This document shows, piece by piece, positions 52,611 to 61,036 of a stretch of 64,000 nucleotides of DNA. Positions within the stretch are counted from its first letter, which is position 1. Each line of letters opens with the position of its first letter. The translations under genes and the position numbers were made by a program. This stretch comes from Mycolicibacterium sp. YH-1 (GTDB taxonomy: Bacteria; Actinomycetota; Actinomycetes; Mycobacteriales; Mycobacteriaceae). Location: the NCBI RefSeq assembly GCF_022557175.1, contig NZ_CP092915.1:3410001-3474000 (forward strand), given 5' to 3'. Below the pieces are notes generated by a model. That model was not told where the DNA came from. It did no database searches and was given only the letters and a program-made list of their open reading frames with translations.

Positions 52611-53051
52611 TCAGCCGGCGAGGATCGCGTCCCCCTTTATCGACACGGTCTTGCGCTCCAGCGGCTCGACTGCCGGACCACTCACGACCGCACCCTCGAG
52701 ATCGAACCGGCTGCCATGGCACGGGCAGACGATATTCGCGTCGATCACCTCCGACACATTGCATCCGCGGTGCGGGCAGACCGACGAGAAGCCGTTGAAA
52801 GTCCCTGCGGTCGGTTGGGTGAGAACGAACTCGTCGACGATGATCCCGGACCCGACGGGCACATCGGACGTCTTCGCCAGCGGGGCGTCGGCGGCCGGTG
52901 AGCCCTCGCCTCCCACTGGGGCCGAACCCGTTGACGACTCGGCGGATTTGTCGTCGGCAGTGGCGCAGCCGGCGAGTGCGGTCGCGGCAAGGCCTAGGCC
53001 CGTACCGACGATCACGGTGCGGCGAGGTTGTCGAATCTCGTCCAGCGGCAT
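52611..53051 (-). CDS. Rieske [2Fe-2S] lipoprotein
   Basis: This 146-residue protein has a twin-arginine-like signal (RQPRRTVIVG) and a lipobox (LAGC, C29). A low-complexity linker and a Rieske domain follow. Cluster ligands are C92-x-H94 and C109-x2-H112, with C97 and C111 available for the disulfide, the form found in high-potential Rieske proteins. It would be exported folded by Tat and anchored in the membrane. It is small and free-standing, not linked to a cytochrome gene; partner unknown. Confidence 0.88.
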   Translation of the reverse strand: MPLDEIRQPRRTVIVGTGLGLAATALAGCATADDKSAESSTGSAPVGGEGSPAADAPLAKTSDVPVGSGIIVDEFVLTQPTAGTFNGFSSVCPHRGCNVSEVIDANIVCPCHGSRFDLEGAVVSGPAVEPLERKTVSIKGDAILAG

Positions 53052-53381
53052 GGAGGCCTCTTTCGTCGTTTGGCTGTGAGCCGATTGTGTACCCGTGCGC
53101 GCGGGGCGGCGCCGTGTTGAAGGAAAGTGATTTCGCTGTACTGGTGCATGTCTTTTCGTCCGGGCAGGCGCTCACCCGAAGCGGCGTTTGCTGGCGAGCG
53201 CCGGTGGCGTCGGGGTCTGCCATACACAGGAATCGCACAGTGTCGCGCTCACCCAAACGACTCCGGCACGCTGCTACCCTGCGATGGCTGCCGGTTGCCT
53301 GGTCGCCCCCGAGGGGTGGACCGCCCGGTGGCGTGACGCAAGGGCGCGAACGAAAAGCTGAAGTGATACGGAAAGAGTGTT
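53052..53381. other. 330-base intergenic region between divergent Rieske and acyltransferase genes
   Basis: No convincing gene is seen. On the plus strand a TACCCT (-10-like) lies near 53273-53280 with no good -35, and GGAAAGAG precedes the acyltransferase GTG. Promoters of both genes are expected here. No clear inverted repeat was noticed. Confidence 0.4.
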
Positions 53382-54626
53382 GTGCGCAGCGGTGAGATCA
53401 AGGCTTTAACCGGCCTGCGGATCGTCGCCGCGGTGTGGGTGGTGCTCTTTCACTTTCGGCCGCTGCTGGGGGAGGCCGCACCGGATTTCGCCGCTGCGCT
53501 GGCTCCGCTGCTTGACGCCGGCGCGCAAGGCGTCGACCTCTTCTTCATCCTCAGTGGATTCGTGCTGACCTGGACGTACCTGGACAGGATGGGCCGTACC
53601 TGGTCCATGCGGGCCACACTTCGGTTCCTGTGGTTGCGCCTGGCTCGGGTGTGGCCGATTTACCTCGTCACACTGCATCTCGCAGCCTTGTGGATCATCT
53701 TCACGCTCAATGTCGGCCATGTGCCATCGGAGAACGTCGACACGTTGACGGCGACGAGCTACATTCGCCAACTGTTCTTGGTCCAGCTGTGGTACCAGCC
53801 GTTCTTCGACGGGACGAGCTGGAACGGCCCTGCCTGGTCGATCAGCGCCGAGTGGCTGGCCTACCTGTTGTTCGCGGGCATCGCCCTGGTGGTGTTCCGG
53901 ATGGCACGGGCGACGCGGGCGCGCGGCCTGCTGCTGCTGGCGTTCGCTGCGTCCCTGCCACCGGTGATGCTGCTTCTGGCCTCCGGCGAGTTCTACACGC
54001 CATGGAGCTGGTTGCCGCGCATCGTCATGCAGTTCACCGCAGGCGCGCTGGCATGTGCCGCTGTCCGCAAGCTCAGACCCACCGACCGCACCCGCCAGGC
54101 CGCCGGCTACGCGTCAATCGTCCTGATCGCCGTGATCGTCGGCGCGCTGTACCACTTCAGCACCCATCCGGTGGCGACGGTTCGGGATGCGGGCGGGCTC
54201 ATCGACGTGTTGTTCCTGCCGCTGGTGGTGGCCCTGTCCATAGGGGCGGGCAGCCTGCCGCGGCTGCTGTCGACGCGGGTGCTGGTCTACCTCGGCCAGA
54301 TCTCGTTCGCCCTCTACATGGTGCACGAACTCATCCACACGGCCTGGACCTGGGCGGCCAAGCAGTTCGAGATCACCCTCACCGGTGGCGCTGGGAAGCT
54401 CATCGTCGTGGGGCTGATCGCGGCGGCCATCGCGTTCTCGAGCCTGATGTATCACCTGGTCGAAGAGCCCGCGCGACGATGGATGCGCCGGATGGTCGAC
54501 GTCAGGGAAGTTGCCGCGGACACCCGCGGCGATGAGGGGAAGGGCCCGTCGAGCGGCGGCAGACTGCATCCGGTCGACACCGCGCACGACACACGATCCG
54601 AGGCCTTGTCGGCCCGCGCCGGATGA
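53382..54626 (+). CDS. membrane acyltransferase (acyltransferase 3 family)
   Basis: The 414-residue integral membrane protein starts at GTG 53382, 4 bases after GGAAAGAG. It has about ten hydrophobic helices. Acyltransferase-3 markers are LTGLRIVAAVWVVLFHFRP with the conserved His in helix 1, FFILSGFVL, and WSISAEWLAYL. It ends with a polar tail rich in G, S and T. It overlaps an SGNH hydrolase gene (ATGA). The pair resembles Rv0517-Rv0518 in M. tuberculosis (from memory). It is likely to acetylate or acylate an envelope glycan together with the SGNH protein. Confidence 0.87.
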   Translation: MRSGEIKALTGLRIVAAVWVVLFHFRPLLGEAAPDFAAALAPLLDAGAQGVDLFFILSGFVLTWTYLDRMGRTWSMRATLRFLWLRLARVWPIYLVTLHLAALWIIFTLNVGHVPSENVDTLTATSYIRQLFLVQLWYQPFFDGTSWNGPAWSISAEWLAYLLFAGIALVVFRMARATRARGLLLLAFAASLPPVMLLLASGEFYTPWSWLPRIVMQFTAGALACAAVRKLRPTDRTRQAAGYASIVLIAVIVGALYHFSTHPVATVRDAGGLIDVLFLPLVVALSIGAGSLPRLLSTRVLVYLGQISFALYMVHELIHTAWTWAAKQFEITLTGGAGKLIVVGLIAAAIAFSSLMYHLVEEPARRWMRRMVDVREVAADTRGDEGKGPSSGGRLHPVDTAHDTRSEALSARAG

Positions 54627-55348
54627 ACTGGAGGATAGCTGTGGGTCGTGTCGCCGCCGCCGTCGTGGCGCTCGTCGTCATCTCCGGTGCGTTGCTCACG
54701 CCGAGTTCGACATCGTCCCAAAACGCGCCGCCGCACCCCGTGCTGCTCACTCGGGAGTCGCCGCTCTACAGCGTGGCGGTGGTGGGTGATTCCTACACCA
54801 CCGGGAGCACCGAGGGGGGCAATGGAGCGCAGGGCTGGACGGCGCTGACCTGGCAGAAGCTCGCACGCCGGGGTCAGGATGTGGATCCGAACGTCGCCGC
54901 CGAGGGGCGCGCGGGTTACGTCGTGCGCGGCTACAACGGCAACGTGTTCGGCGACCTGACACCGCGCGCCGTCACGGCCAACGACGTACTGGTCGTGTTC
55001 TTCGGGTCGCGAAACGACCAGGGGGCCGACCCGTTGGCGCTTGCCGGGATGACGCAGGATGCCTTCGCGCAGGCTCACCGCATCGCTCCGCGGGCGAACC
55101 TGCTGGTGATCGGACCGCCGTGGCCCACCGCCGACGTGCCCCAGGCAGTGCTTCAGATTCGCGACGTCCTGCGCTTCACGGCGAGCATGGCCGGCGCGAC
55201 CTTCGTCGACCCGATCGCCGAGCAGTGGTTCGTTGGCCGCCCTGACCTCATCGGCGCCGACGGCGTACATCCCACCGACGCCGGACACGCCTACATGGCG
55301 GAGAGGATCGCGCCCCTCATCAGCGCGCAGTTGCCGCGCGGGGTGTGA
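54623..55348 (+). CDS. secreted SGNH hydrolase-type esterase/acyltransferase partner
   Basis: The product has 241 residues. A single N-terminal hydrophobic segment (VGRVAAAVVALVVISGALL) serves as signal or anchor. The SGNH fold has block I GDSYT with S57 and block V DGVHPTDAGH, giving the catalytic Asp-His. The block II glycine and the block III-like Asn (FFGSRND) are present. It overlaps the acyltransferase-3 gene by 4 bases. In systems like this the SGNH domain accepts the acyl group outside and transfers it to the glycan. The pairing is inferred to be functional. Confidence 0.85.
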   Translation: MNWRIAVGRVAAAVVALVVISGALLTPSSTSSQNAPPHPVLLTRESPLYSVAVVGDSYTTGSTEGGNGAQGWTALTWQKLARRGQDVDPNVAAEGRAGYVVRGYNGNVFGDLTPRAVTANDVLVVFFGSRNDQGADPLALAGMTQDAFAQAHRIAPRANLLVIGPPWPTADVPQAVLQIRDVLRFTASMAGATFVDPIAEQWFVGRPDLIGADGVHPTDAGHAYMAERIAPLISAQLPRGV

Positions 55349-55364
55349 ATCGGAACCGCGGGTG

Positions 55365-56192
55365 TCAGCCCTGCACGGCCTTGGCGATGGCCACGCATCG
55401 GGTTACCAATGCCGGATCTGGTTCTACGGCAGTCAGCCCTACCATCGCCTCGCGTACGGCACGCACCACCACCCAGTCCCGCGCCCGCTCGTCGTCCAGA
55501 CCTGCGGCGTCCACCACGGCGAAGAATCGTCGGCGGATGCCGCCGCGGGTATCACCGGCGAGGTCGTCCCACCGGTTCCAGAGCATCGGTGCGACCTCGA
55601 AGTGCGGGTCGCCGTTGATCGGGCTGGGACTGATCGACAGCCACGGCTCACGATCGGCGGCCAGGACGTTCGCATAGTGCAGGTCGCCGTGCACGAGCGT
55701 GGCACTGGTAGCGCCGTCCGAGGAGAAGTCCCGTCCGTGCGCAATGGCCTGCTCGACCAACCGGCGAGGGATGGGCGCACTGCGCGGGAGCGCGCTGAGG
55801 TCCTCGGTCCAGCTCGCGACCATGTCGGCGAGGTCGGGCAGCTGCGGCATCGCCGGCACATGGAGCCGCCCGTATAGCGACGCGACAACCTCGCATGCCT
55901 CGATGTCCCAGAGATCGTCGAGGTTCCGGTTGTGCAGCCGCTCCAGCAGCACCGCTCGCCGGTGCGGATCGGCCCGCATCAACAACACCGCACCATTGCC
56001 GCCCCAGCGGCGTAGCGCCAGGTGCTCCAGCGCGGGAGTGGTTGCGGGAAGGGCGATCTTGAGCACGGCGGGCACGCGGTCCGACGTGTGGACGGGCACC
56101 GTCACCGAACCATGGCCATGGGCTACCGGGCCGTCGACCACCAGATCCCAAGCCTCCAGGGTGTCGCTCACCAGCCTGGGTAGGTCGATCAC
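55365..56192 (-). CDS. aminoglycoside phosphotransferase-like (APH(6) type), metal-site Asp missing
   Basis: This 275-residue protein has the fold of streptomycin 6-kinase-like APH(6) proteins. The ATP-binding lysine is K45 in AVLKIALP, and the Brenner motif is H168-G-D170-L-H-Y-A-N175. The metal-binding segment that normally reads IDPKP is I187-S188-P-S190-P here, followed by INGDPHFE. The Asp that binds magnesium is therefore replaced by Ser. Catalytic activity is doubtful. It is divergent from a PPOX gene and lies close behind the SGNH gene on the other strand. Confidence 0.82.
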   Translation of the reverse strand: MIDLPRLVSDTLEAWDLVVDGPVAHGHGSVTVPVHTSDRVPAVLKIALPATTPALEHLALRRWGGNGAVLLMRADPHRRAVLLERLHNRNLDDLWDIEACEVVASLYGRLHVPAMPQLPDLADMVASWTEDLSALPRSAPIPRRLVEQAIAHGRDFSSDGATSATLVHGDLHYANVLAADREPWLSISPSPINGDPHFEVAPMLWNRWDDLAGDTRGGIRRRFFAVVDAAGLDDERARDWVVVRAVREAMVGLTAVEPDPALVTRCVAIAKAVQG

Positions 56193-56254
56193 CGCGTCAT
56201 CGTCGCACCCCGCACCCGCGCGGCGGGAATGGCTGTCAGCCCTGGCACGTTGCG

Positions 56255-56689
56255 ATGGGCATGCCCGAACCCTTTGACCCTCGTGACCTGCTGGCCGAGA
56301 GTGGCCTGGGGGTCCTGGCCACTATCAAGGCCGACGGGATGCCGCAGCTGTCGCCGGTGACGCCGTTCTACGACCGCGACGCCGACGTCGTCTACGTGTC
56401 GATGACCGAAGGGCGCGCCAAGACAGTCAACCTCCGCCGCGATCCGCGGGCCGCCCTCGAGGTCACGAGCCGTGACGGTTGGTCGTGGGCCACCGCCGAG
56501 GGCACGGTGACACTCACCGGGCCCGGCACCGACCCGCATGGTCCCGAGGTCGGGGCGTTGGTGGACTACTACCGGGCCGCGGCCGGTGAGCATCCCGACT
56601 GGGACGAGTACCGATCGGTCATGGTGTCGGACCGCAGAGTCCTGATGAGACTGGCCGTCACCCGCGTGTACGGCGAGCGGATCCGCTGA
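56255..56689 (+). CDS. PPOX-class F420-dependent protein (Rv1155-like)
   Basis: This 144-residue split-barrel flavin/deazaflavin-binding protein has GVLATIKADGMPQLSPVTP, RAKTVNLRRDPRAALEV and DWDEYRSVMVSDRRVLMRL, very similar to mycobacterial Rv1155-type proteins that bind F420. They use F420H2 to reduce quinones or unsaturated compounds. The start is ATG 56255 or ATG 56261. It is divergent from the APH-like gene. Confidence 0.87.
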   Translation: MGMPEPFDPRDLLAESGLGVLATIKADGMPQLSPVTPFYDRDADVVYVSMTEGRAKTVNLRRDPRAALEVTSRDGWSWATAEGTVTLTGPGTDPHGPEVGALVDYYRAAAGEHPDWDEYRSVMVSDRRVLMRLAVTRVYGERIR

Positions 56690-56719
56690 GCCCGCACCGC
56701 GCTCGCACCCCTGGATGGG

Positions 56720-57310
56720 TCAGCGGGGCTGCCGAGGTATCGGTGCGACGCTCAGCGGCGCACGGGTGACTGGTGTGCGGGTGACACCGATCTCGGGTTT
56801 CCCATCGGGCCGCGATGGTCTGGACCGCGGCCACTGTCCATTTCGGTTGGCCGGCGGATTGAGTTTCTCGGCCGTCGGACGCGGCGCCGGGGGAGGCGGC
56901 GGAGCGACCTCGATGGGCTCGCCCCGGCTCATCGGGGGCAGTGGGCTGGCGGGCGCGGGCTCGCCGGTTGGCGACACAGCGGGGGAGTCATCACCCGGAC
57001 TCCGGAGCACACCGATGATGCCCCACGCCGCGACTGCGAGGATCAGAGCCACAGCCAACACCGGGAACAGCCGCCTGGTCTGGTACCAAGGTCGATTCCG
57101 ATAGCCACCCGCCAACGCGCTGATACCTGACAGCACTGTGACATTCGGGTCACCGACTCTCGCCGAACCGAATCCGGGTGGGTAGTCCCGGTCATCGGGC
57201 GCGCGGTCGTGGGAATCGTCACGATCGCCGTCGGGGAGCGGGCGTGGTGTCATCAACGCCTCATCGGCGGCTCGCTGGATGACTCTGCGTTCCGTCATCC
57301 AACCCGTCAT
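56720..57310 (-). CDS. single-pass membrane protein with proline-rich tail
   Basis: The start is ATG 57310 (ATG 57298 is possible); longer frames run antisense through the MenC-like gene. The product has 196 residues. An N-terminal charged cytoplasmic domain (DGDRDDSHDRAPDDRDYPPG) comes before one transmembrane helix (LFPVLAVALILAVAAWGIIGV). A proline-rich outer tail (APPPPPAPRPTAEKL) follows. Mycobacterial in appearance, function unknown. It is divergent from the MenC-like gene. Confidence 0.65.
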   Translation of the reverse strand: MTGWMTERRVIQRAADEALMTPRPLPDGDRDDSHDRAPDDRDYPPGFGSARVGDPNVTVLSGISALAGGYRNRPWYQTRRLFPVLAVALILAVAAWGIIGVLRSPGDDSPAVSPTGEPAPASPLPPMSRGEPIEVAPPPPPAPRPTAEKLNPPANRNGQWPRSRPSRPDGKPEIGVTRTPVTRAPLSVAPIPRQPR

Positions 57311-57386
57311 CGGCTCAGAGTAACCGGCTGTCGCTGAGGCGATGGCAGTCGCTGCTCGCCCATGGGCACTCGCTAAGTTGACGTTG

Positions 57387-58343
57387 ATGAGGACGCTGAT
57401 CGACTTCGCCGCGGCACCCGTGTTCGCGCTCCCCGTGACCGACGGTTCCGGGAGCGTGTTCGAGGGCGTGCTGCTGGAGGGACCACAGGGCTGGGGTGAG
57501 TTCAGTCCGCCCGACGACTGCGCCATCGGCGATCTGCATCGGTGGCTGACGGCGGCGACCGAGCCCGGCACCGTGGGTTGGCCCGACGCGGTGCGCGGCA
57601 GGGTTCCCGTTGCCATCGGCGTGCCGGCGGTCGATCCATCTCGCGCACGCCAGCTGGTGGCCGAATCCGGTTGCCGCAGTGCGGACGTCGCGGTGGGGGC
57701 GGGTGCGATTGCCGACGACATCGCCAGGCTCGAGGCCGTCCGCGACGGTCTCGGCCGGGACGGCGCCATCCGGTTGAACGCCGGCGGCGCATGGGATGTC
57801 GATACCGCGGTCTCGGCCATTGCAGTCCTGGCCAAGGCAGCTGGCGGCATCGAGTACGTCGAGCAGCCGTGCCGCAGCCTGGACGAGTTGGCCGCGGTCC
57901 GCCGACGCGTGACTGTTTCCGTCGCTGTTCCCGCATCGCGTCTGCTCACTGACACGGCACCCGTGGCACCAGCCGACGCCGCCGACGTCGCGGTGCTGGC
58001 CTGCGCCCCGCTGGGCGGTGTGCGGCGGGCGCTGCGCCAGGCCGAGCGGCTCGAGCTGCCCTGCGTGGTGACGTCCGCGGTGGAGACCAGCGTCGGACTG
58101 GCTGCGGGGCTGGCACTCGCTGGGGCGCTGGCCGAATTGCCGTACGCCTACGGGTTCGCCACCGCGGCGCGGCTCGGTGGCGACGTGGTCTCATCCAGCC
58201 GGACGCTGGTCGCCGTCGATGGCCATCTACCGGTCGCGCCGATGCCACCCGCCCCCGACGCCGACGCCCTGGCGCGCTACGCCCTCACCGATCCGACGAG
58301 GATCGCGTGGTGGCGCGAACGCGTGCGCGCTGCGCTTCTGTAG
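57387..58343 (+). CDS. MenC-like enolase-superfamily protein with lost catalytic residues
   Basis: The start is ATG 57387, giving 318 residues in the size range of mycobacterial MenC (o-succinylbenzoate synthase). The global pattern (GPQGWGEFSPPDD, VPVAIGVPAVDP, IEYVEQPCRSLDEL, VVTSAVETSVGLAAGL) is that of actinobacterial MenC. The KxK pair is S98-A-D100, the first metal Asp is N131, the third metal pair (DE) is P182-A183, and the second Lys is A205. Of the metal ligands only E159 remains. The protein keeps the fold but cannot run the dehydration as known. It is probably a pseudoenzyme or has another role. No menD or menB lies nearby. Confidence 0.82.
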   Translation: MRTLIDFAAAPVFALPVTDGSGSVFEGVLLEGPQGWGEFSPPDDCAIGDLHRWLTAATEPGTVGWPDAVRGRVPVAIGVPAVDPSRARQLVAESGCRSADVAVGAGAIADDIARLEAVRDGLGRDGAIRLNAGGAWDVDTAVSAIAVLAKAAGGIEYVEQPCRSLDELAAVRRRVTVSVAVPASRLLTDTAPVAPADAADVAVLACAPLGGVRRALRQAERLELPCVVTSAVETSVGLAAGLALAGALAELPYAYGFATAARLGGDVVSSSRTLVAVDGHLPVAPMPPAPDADALARYALTDPTRIAWWRERVRAALL

Positions 58344-58359
58344 AAGCGCTTCTGTAGAA
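58332..58359. repeat. 14-bp tandem direct repeat at the MenC-like stop
   Basis: GCGCTTCTGTAGAA occurs twice in a row (58332-58345 and 58346-58359). The first copy contains the stop codon of the MenC-like gene; the junction AGAAGCGCTTCT is palindromic. It looks like a recent slippage duplication. Confidence 0.8.
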
Positions 58360-58361
58360 CC

Positions 58362-58658
58362 TCAGCTGCAGTCGGTGCAGATCTGCTGGTTGCCCGACTC
58401 CGTCGCGAGACGGTTGCGGTGGTGCACCAGGAAGCAACGCGAGCACGTGAACTCATCGGCCTGCTTGGGCACGACTCGGACCGTTAGTTCCTCACCGGAC
58501 AGGTCCGCACCGGGCAGGTCGAACATGTCGTCGTCGCCCTCGTCGACGTCGATAACCGCGGTGGCGGCGTCGGTCCGACGGCCAGCCAGCGCCTCCAACG
58601 ATTCGTCGGCGGTGTCTTCGGTCTCGGTCTTACGTGGTGCGTCGTAATCGGTGGCCAA
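58362..58658 (-). CDS. DUF4193 zinc-ribbon protein
   Basis: The 98-residue protein starts with TTG 58658 behind AGAGGA. An acidic, disordered N-terminus (DVDEGDDDMFDLPG) precedes a C-terminal zinc ribbon: C72-S-R-C and C94-T-D-C. DUF4193 proteins are nearly universal in actinobacteria and of unknown function. The gene is convergent with the MenC-like gene, with 18 bases between. Confidence 0.87.
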   Translation of the reverse strand: MATDYDAPRKTETEDTADESLEALAGRRTDAATAVIDVDEGDDDMFDLPGADLSGEELTVRVVPKQADEFTCSRCFLVHHRNRLATESGNQQICTDCS

Positions 58659-58828
58659 GGGAACGTCCTCTCGAGTGTGGAACCGGCGCCATCAGAACGT
58701 TGCGGATGGTGCCGAATGTTCCCGGGACACCTCGACTGAAACTTGACGAAGTGCGACTGGCCGTCGAACCCTACATGTTGTGCGCGATGCCGCGCCCACG
58801 GGCATTCGACGGACCGCCGTCGCGCCGT

Positions 58829-59518
58829 TCAGACGGGCCAAATCTCGCGGCGATAAGCGGCGTCGAAGAACATCCACTCGTAGCGCGACGTCGTCGCGAA
58901 GTGTGCTCGCGCAATCTCCTCCTCGGCGGGACTCAACGTCGATCCGATCCGATCGGTTAGAGCAAGGACCTCGGCGACGGTCGCCGCGAACTCCTCCCCG
59001 CCGTAGCTGTCTATCCAGCGTTGGTAGCGACTGTCCGTCGAACCGCTCTGGGCGAGCGCGGCGCCGACCCTGGCATAGATCCAGTAGCACGGCAGGACCG
59101 CGGCCAGACCCTCGGCGAAGCTGCCACCGTAGGCCGTGGCAAGCAAATAGCTGGTATATGCCCTGGTGGTGGGCGTGACCGGCGCCGCGTTAACTGCCGC
59201 TGAATCCAGACCGATCTCGGGTAGCAGCGAGCCGTGCAGCTCAAGTTCCACGTCGAACACCTCGGCTGCGTGCCGCGCGAACATCGCCGTGTCGGTCAGG
59301 GTGGGGGCCTTGGCGCCGACGATGGCCAGGGCGCGCGCGTAGTCCCGCAGGTAGTGCACGTCCTGGGCGACGTACTGGGCGAATGCGTCAATATCGAGAG
59401 TGCCGTCGCGCAGGCCCGTCACAAAAGGGTGCTCGAGGATTGCGGTGAAGGTCTGGTCAATCTCGTTCCAGAGCCGGGCCGACCATGCCTCATTTGTCGA
59501 TTCGATCACGTGCAGCAT
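58829..59518 (-). CDS. tenA: TenA/thiaminase II family protein
   Basis: The start is ATG 59518, with GCGAGG upstream; 229 residues. An all-helical TenA fold has HPFVTGLRDGTLDIDAF at the N-terminus, the YVAQDVHYLRDYARAL segment, and the catalytic cysteine in AAVLPCYWIYARVG. A C-terminal FWDAAYRREIW-like end (FFDAAYRREIW) closes the active site. TenA hydrolyses thiamin breakdown products to regenerate the pyrimidine. No other thiamin gene is adjacent. Confidence 0.88.
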   Translation of the reverse strand: MLHVIESTNEAWSARLWNEIDQTFTAILEHPFVTGLRDGTLDIDAFAQYVAQDVHYLRDYARALAIVGAKAPTLTDTAMFARHAAEVFDVELELHGSLLPEIGLDSAAVNAAPVTPTTRAYTSYLLATAYGGSFAEGLAAVLPCYWIYARVGAALAQSGSTDSRYQRWIDSYGGEEFAATVAEVLALTDRIGSTLSPAEEEIARAHFATTSRYEWMFFDAAYRREIWPV

Positions 59519-59789
59519 CCTCGCACCCCGTTCATCACAACGGGGAGGCGCCCGAAAGCTCAACGGGTAAAACGTGATTGGGCTCACCATGGGATGGTCA
59601 CCGTTCGGTCACGGTACGGGCAAGTTCCCACTGCCATGGGCCTTATTGACACAGGGGAGTGGCACAATTTGGGGTGCAAGTGACTGATGTGAAGATTGTG
59701 ACCTCACGATGAGGCCCGACGGCACACCAGCCCGACGGCACAGCGCAGTGCCAACCGCAGATGAACGACCGCAGAAGTGGGATTGAAGA
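59519..59789. other. intergenic region between divergent tenA and ripD with promoter and short repeats
   Basis: TTGACA (59646-59651) is a good -35 for ripD, without a clear -10. GCCCGACGGCACA is repeated at 59714-59726 and 59730-59742 (16-base period). An accggttc-like inverted repeat is not convincing. No gene is seen. Confidence 0.45.
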
Positions 59790-60371
59790 ATGAGACGCAT
59801 CTACGCCATCGCGCTCGGCCTGGCCGTACTCCTCGCGACGCCCGGGCTGGCCCACGCGGACAACTACGCGACGCCGGCGCAGCGCCAGCAGGCGATCGAC
59901 ATGGTGATCAAGCGCGCCGTCTCGCAGCAGGGCGTCCCCTTCACCTACGGCGGTGGCGACATCAACGGACCGAGCCTTCCCCCTGTCCGCGAGGAGCCGT
60001 CCGCGACGGGGCTCACCGCGAACAACCCCGATCCACTGTTCCCCAGCCTCCTCACACCTGCGGCACCGGCGGCGCCCGTCGCACCGAAGGTCGCGGGATT
60101 CGACGCCTCCGGTCTGATCGTCTACGCATTCGGTGGCGTGGGCATCAAGATGCCGCGCTCCTCGGGTGAGCAGTACAAGGTCGGCCGCAAGATCCTGCCG
60201 TCGCAGGCGCTGCCCGGTGACCTGATCTTCTACGGGCCCGAGGGCACGCAGAGCGTGACGATGTTCATCGGCAACGGGCAGATGGTCGGGGTCACCGACA
60301 AGGCTGTCACCGTCTCGCCGGTCCGCACCAACGAGATGGCGCCCTATCTGAGCCGCATCATCGAGTGGTGA
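59790..60371 (+). CDS. ripD: non-catalytic NlpC/P60 peptidoglycan-binding protein (RipD-like)
   Basis: This 193-residue protein has a signal peptide (IYAIALGLAVLLATPGLAHA). The NlpC/P60 domain follows (about 35-190). Its catalytic Cys is replaced by A106 (FDASGLIVYAF), and the His position reads Ser (QSVTMFIGNGQM). Loss of both is the mark of RipD (Rv1566c), which binds peptidoglycan without cutting it. It would be exported and act on the wall as a binding factor. Upstream is a long intergenic region with its own promoter. Confidence 0.87.
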   Translation: MRRIYAIALGLAVLLATPGLAHADNYATPAQRQQAIDMVIKRAVSQQGVPFTYGGGDINGPSLPPVREEPSATGLTANNPDPLFPSLLTPAAPAAPVAPKVAGFDASGLIVYAFGGVGIKMPRSSGEQYKVGRKILPSQALPGDLIFYGPEGTQSVTMFIGNGQMVGVTDKAVTVSPVRTNEMAPYLSRIIEW

Positions 60372-60449
60372 TGCCGGTCCCAGGACCGTCCGACCGACGT
60401 TCGGCACCCTGACCGACCGCTGTGGCATCCGACTTGGCAGACTGTCGGC

Positions 60450-60944
60450 ATGGCACAGATCACCTTGCGCGGAAACCCCATCAACACTGTCGGAGAACTG
60501 CCCACCGTCGGATCGCCGGCACCTGGCTTCGCCCTGACCGGAACTGACCTCGGCGAGATCAGCAGCGAGCAGTACCGCGGAAAGTCGGTCGTGCTGAACA
60601 TCTTCCCGTCGGTGGACACGCCGGTGTGCGCCACCAGCGTCCGCACCTTCAACGAGCGCGCCGCCGGGAATGGCGTGGCCGTGGTGTGCGTCTCGAAGGA
60701 TTTGCCGTTCGCGCAGAAGCGATTCTGCGGCGCGGAGGGCATCGAGAACGTCACGACGGCATCGGCGTTCCGCGGCACCTTCGGCGAGGACTACGGCATG
60801 ACGATCGCCGATGGTCCGATGGCGGGTCTACTGGGCCGGGCCGTCGTTGTCATCGGCGCGGACGGCAATGTGGCCTACGCCGAGCTCGTCCCCGAGATCG
60901 GCCAGGAGCCCAACTACGACGCGGCCATCGCTGCTGCGGGCTGA
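60450..60944 (+). CDS. tpx: thiol peroxidase
   Basis: This 164-residue peroxiredoxin has peroxidatic C60 (SVDTPVCATS), resolving C93 (KRFCGAEG) and an extra C80, exactly the cysteine layout of M. tuberculosis Tpx (Rv1932). It reduces hydroperoxides, using thioredoxin as donor. The gene is monocistronic, followed by a strong hairpin terminator. Confidence 0.93.
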   Translation: MAQITLRGNPINTVGELPTVGSPAPGFALTGTDLGEISSEQYRGKSVVLNIFPSVDTPVCATSVRTFNERAAGNGVAVVCVSKDLPFAQKRFCGAEGIENVTTASAFRGTFGEDYGMTIADGPMAGLLGRAVVVIGADGNVAYAELVPEIGQEPNYDAAIAAAG

Positions 60945-60957
60945 CCCCATCTGCTCG

Positions 60958-61000
60958 AGAACGCCCCTCGGCCCGTCTTCACGGCGTCGAGGGGCGTTCT
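60958..61000 (+). terminator. intrinsic terminator-like hairpin after tpx
   Basis: AGAACGCCCCTCG (60958-60970) pairs perfectly with CGAGGGGCGTTCT (60988-61000). The loop is 17 bases and can pair further (GCC...GGC). A run of T does not follow. Confidence 0.7.
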
Positions 61001-61036
61001 GCATTCTGAGGGCACCCGATTGGGTAGGTTCACGAT

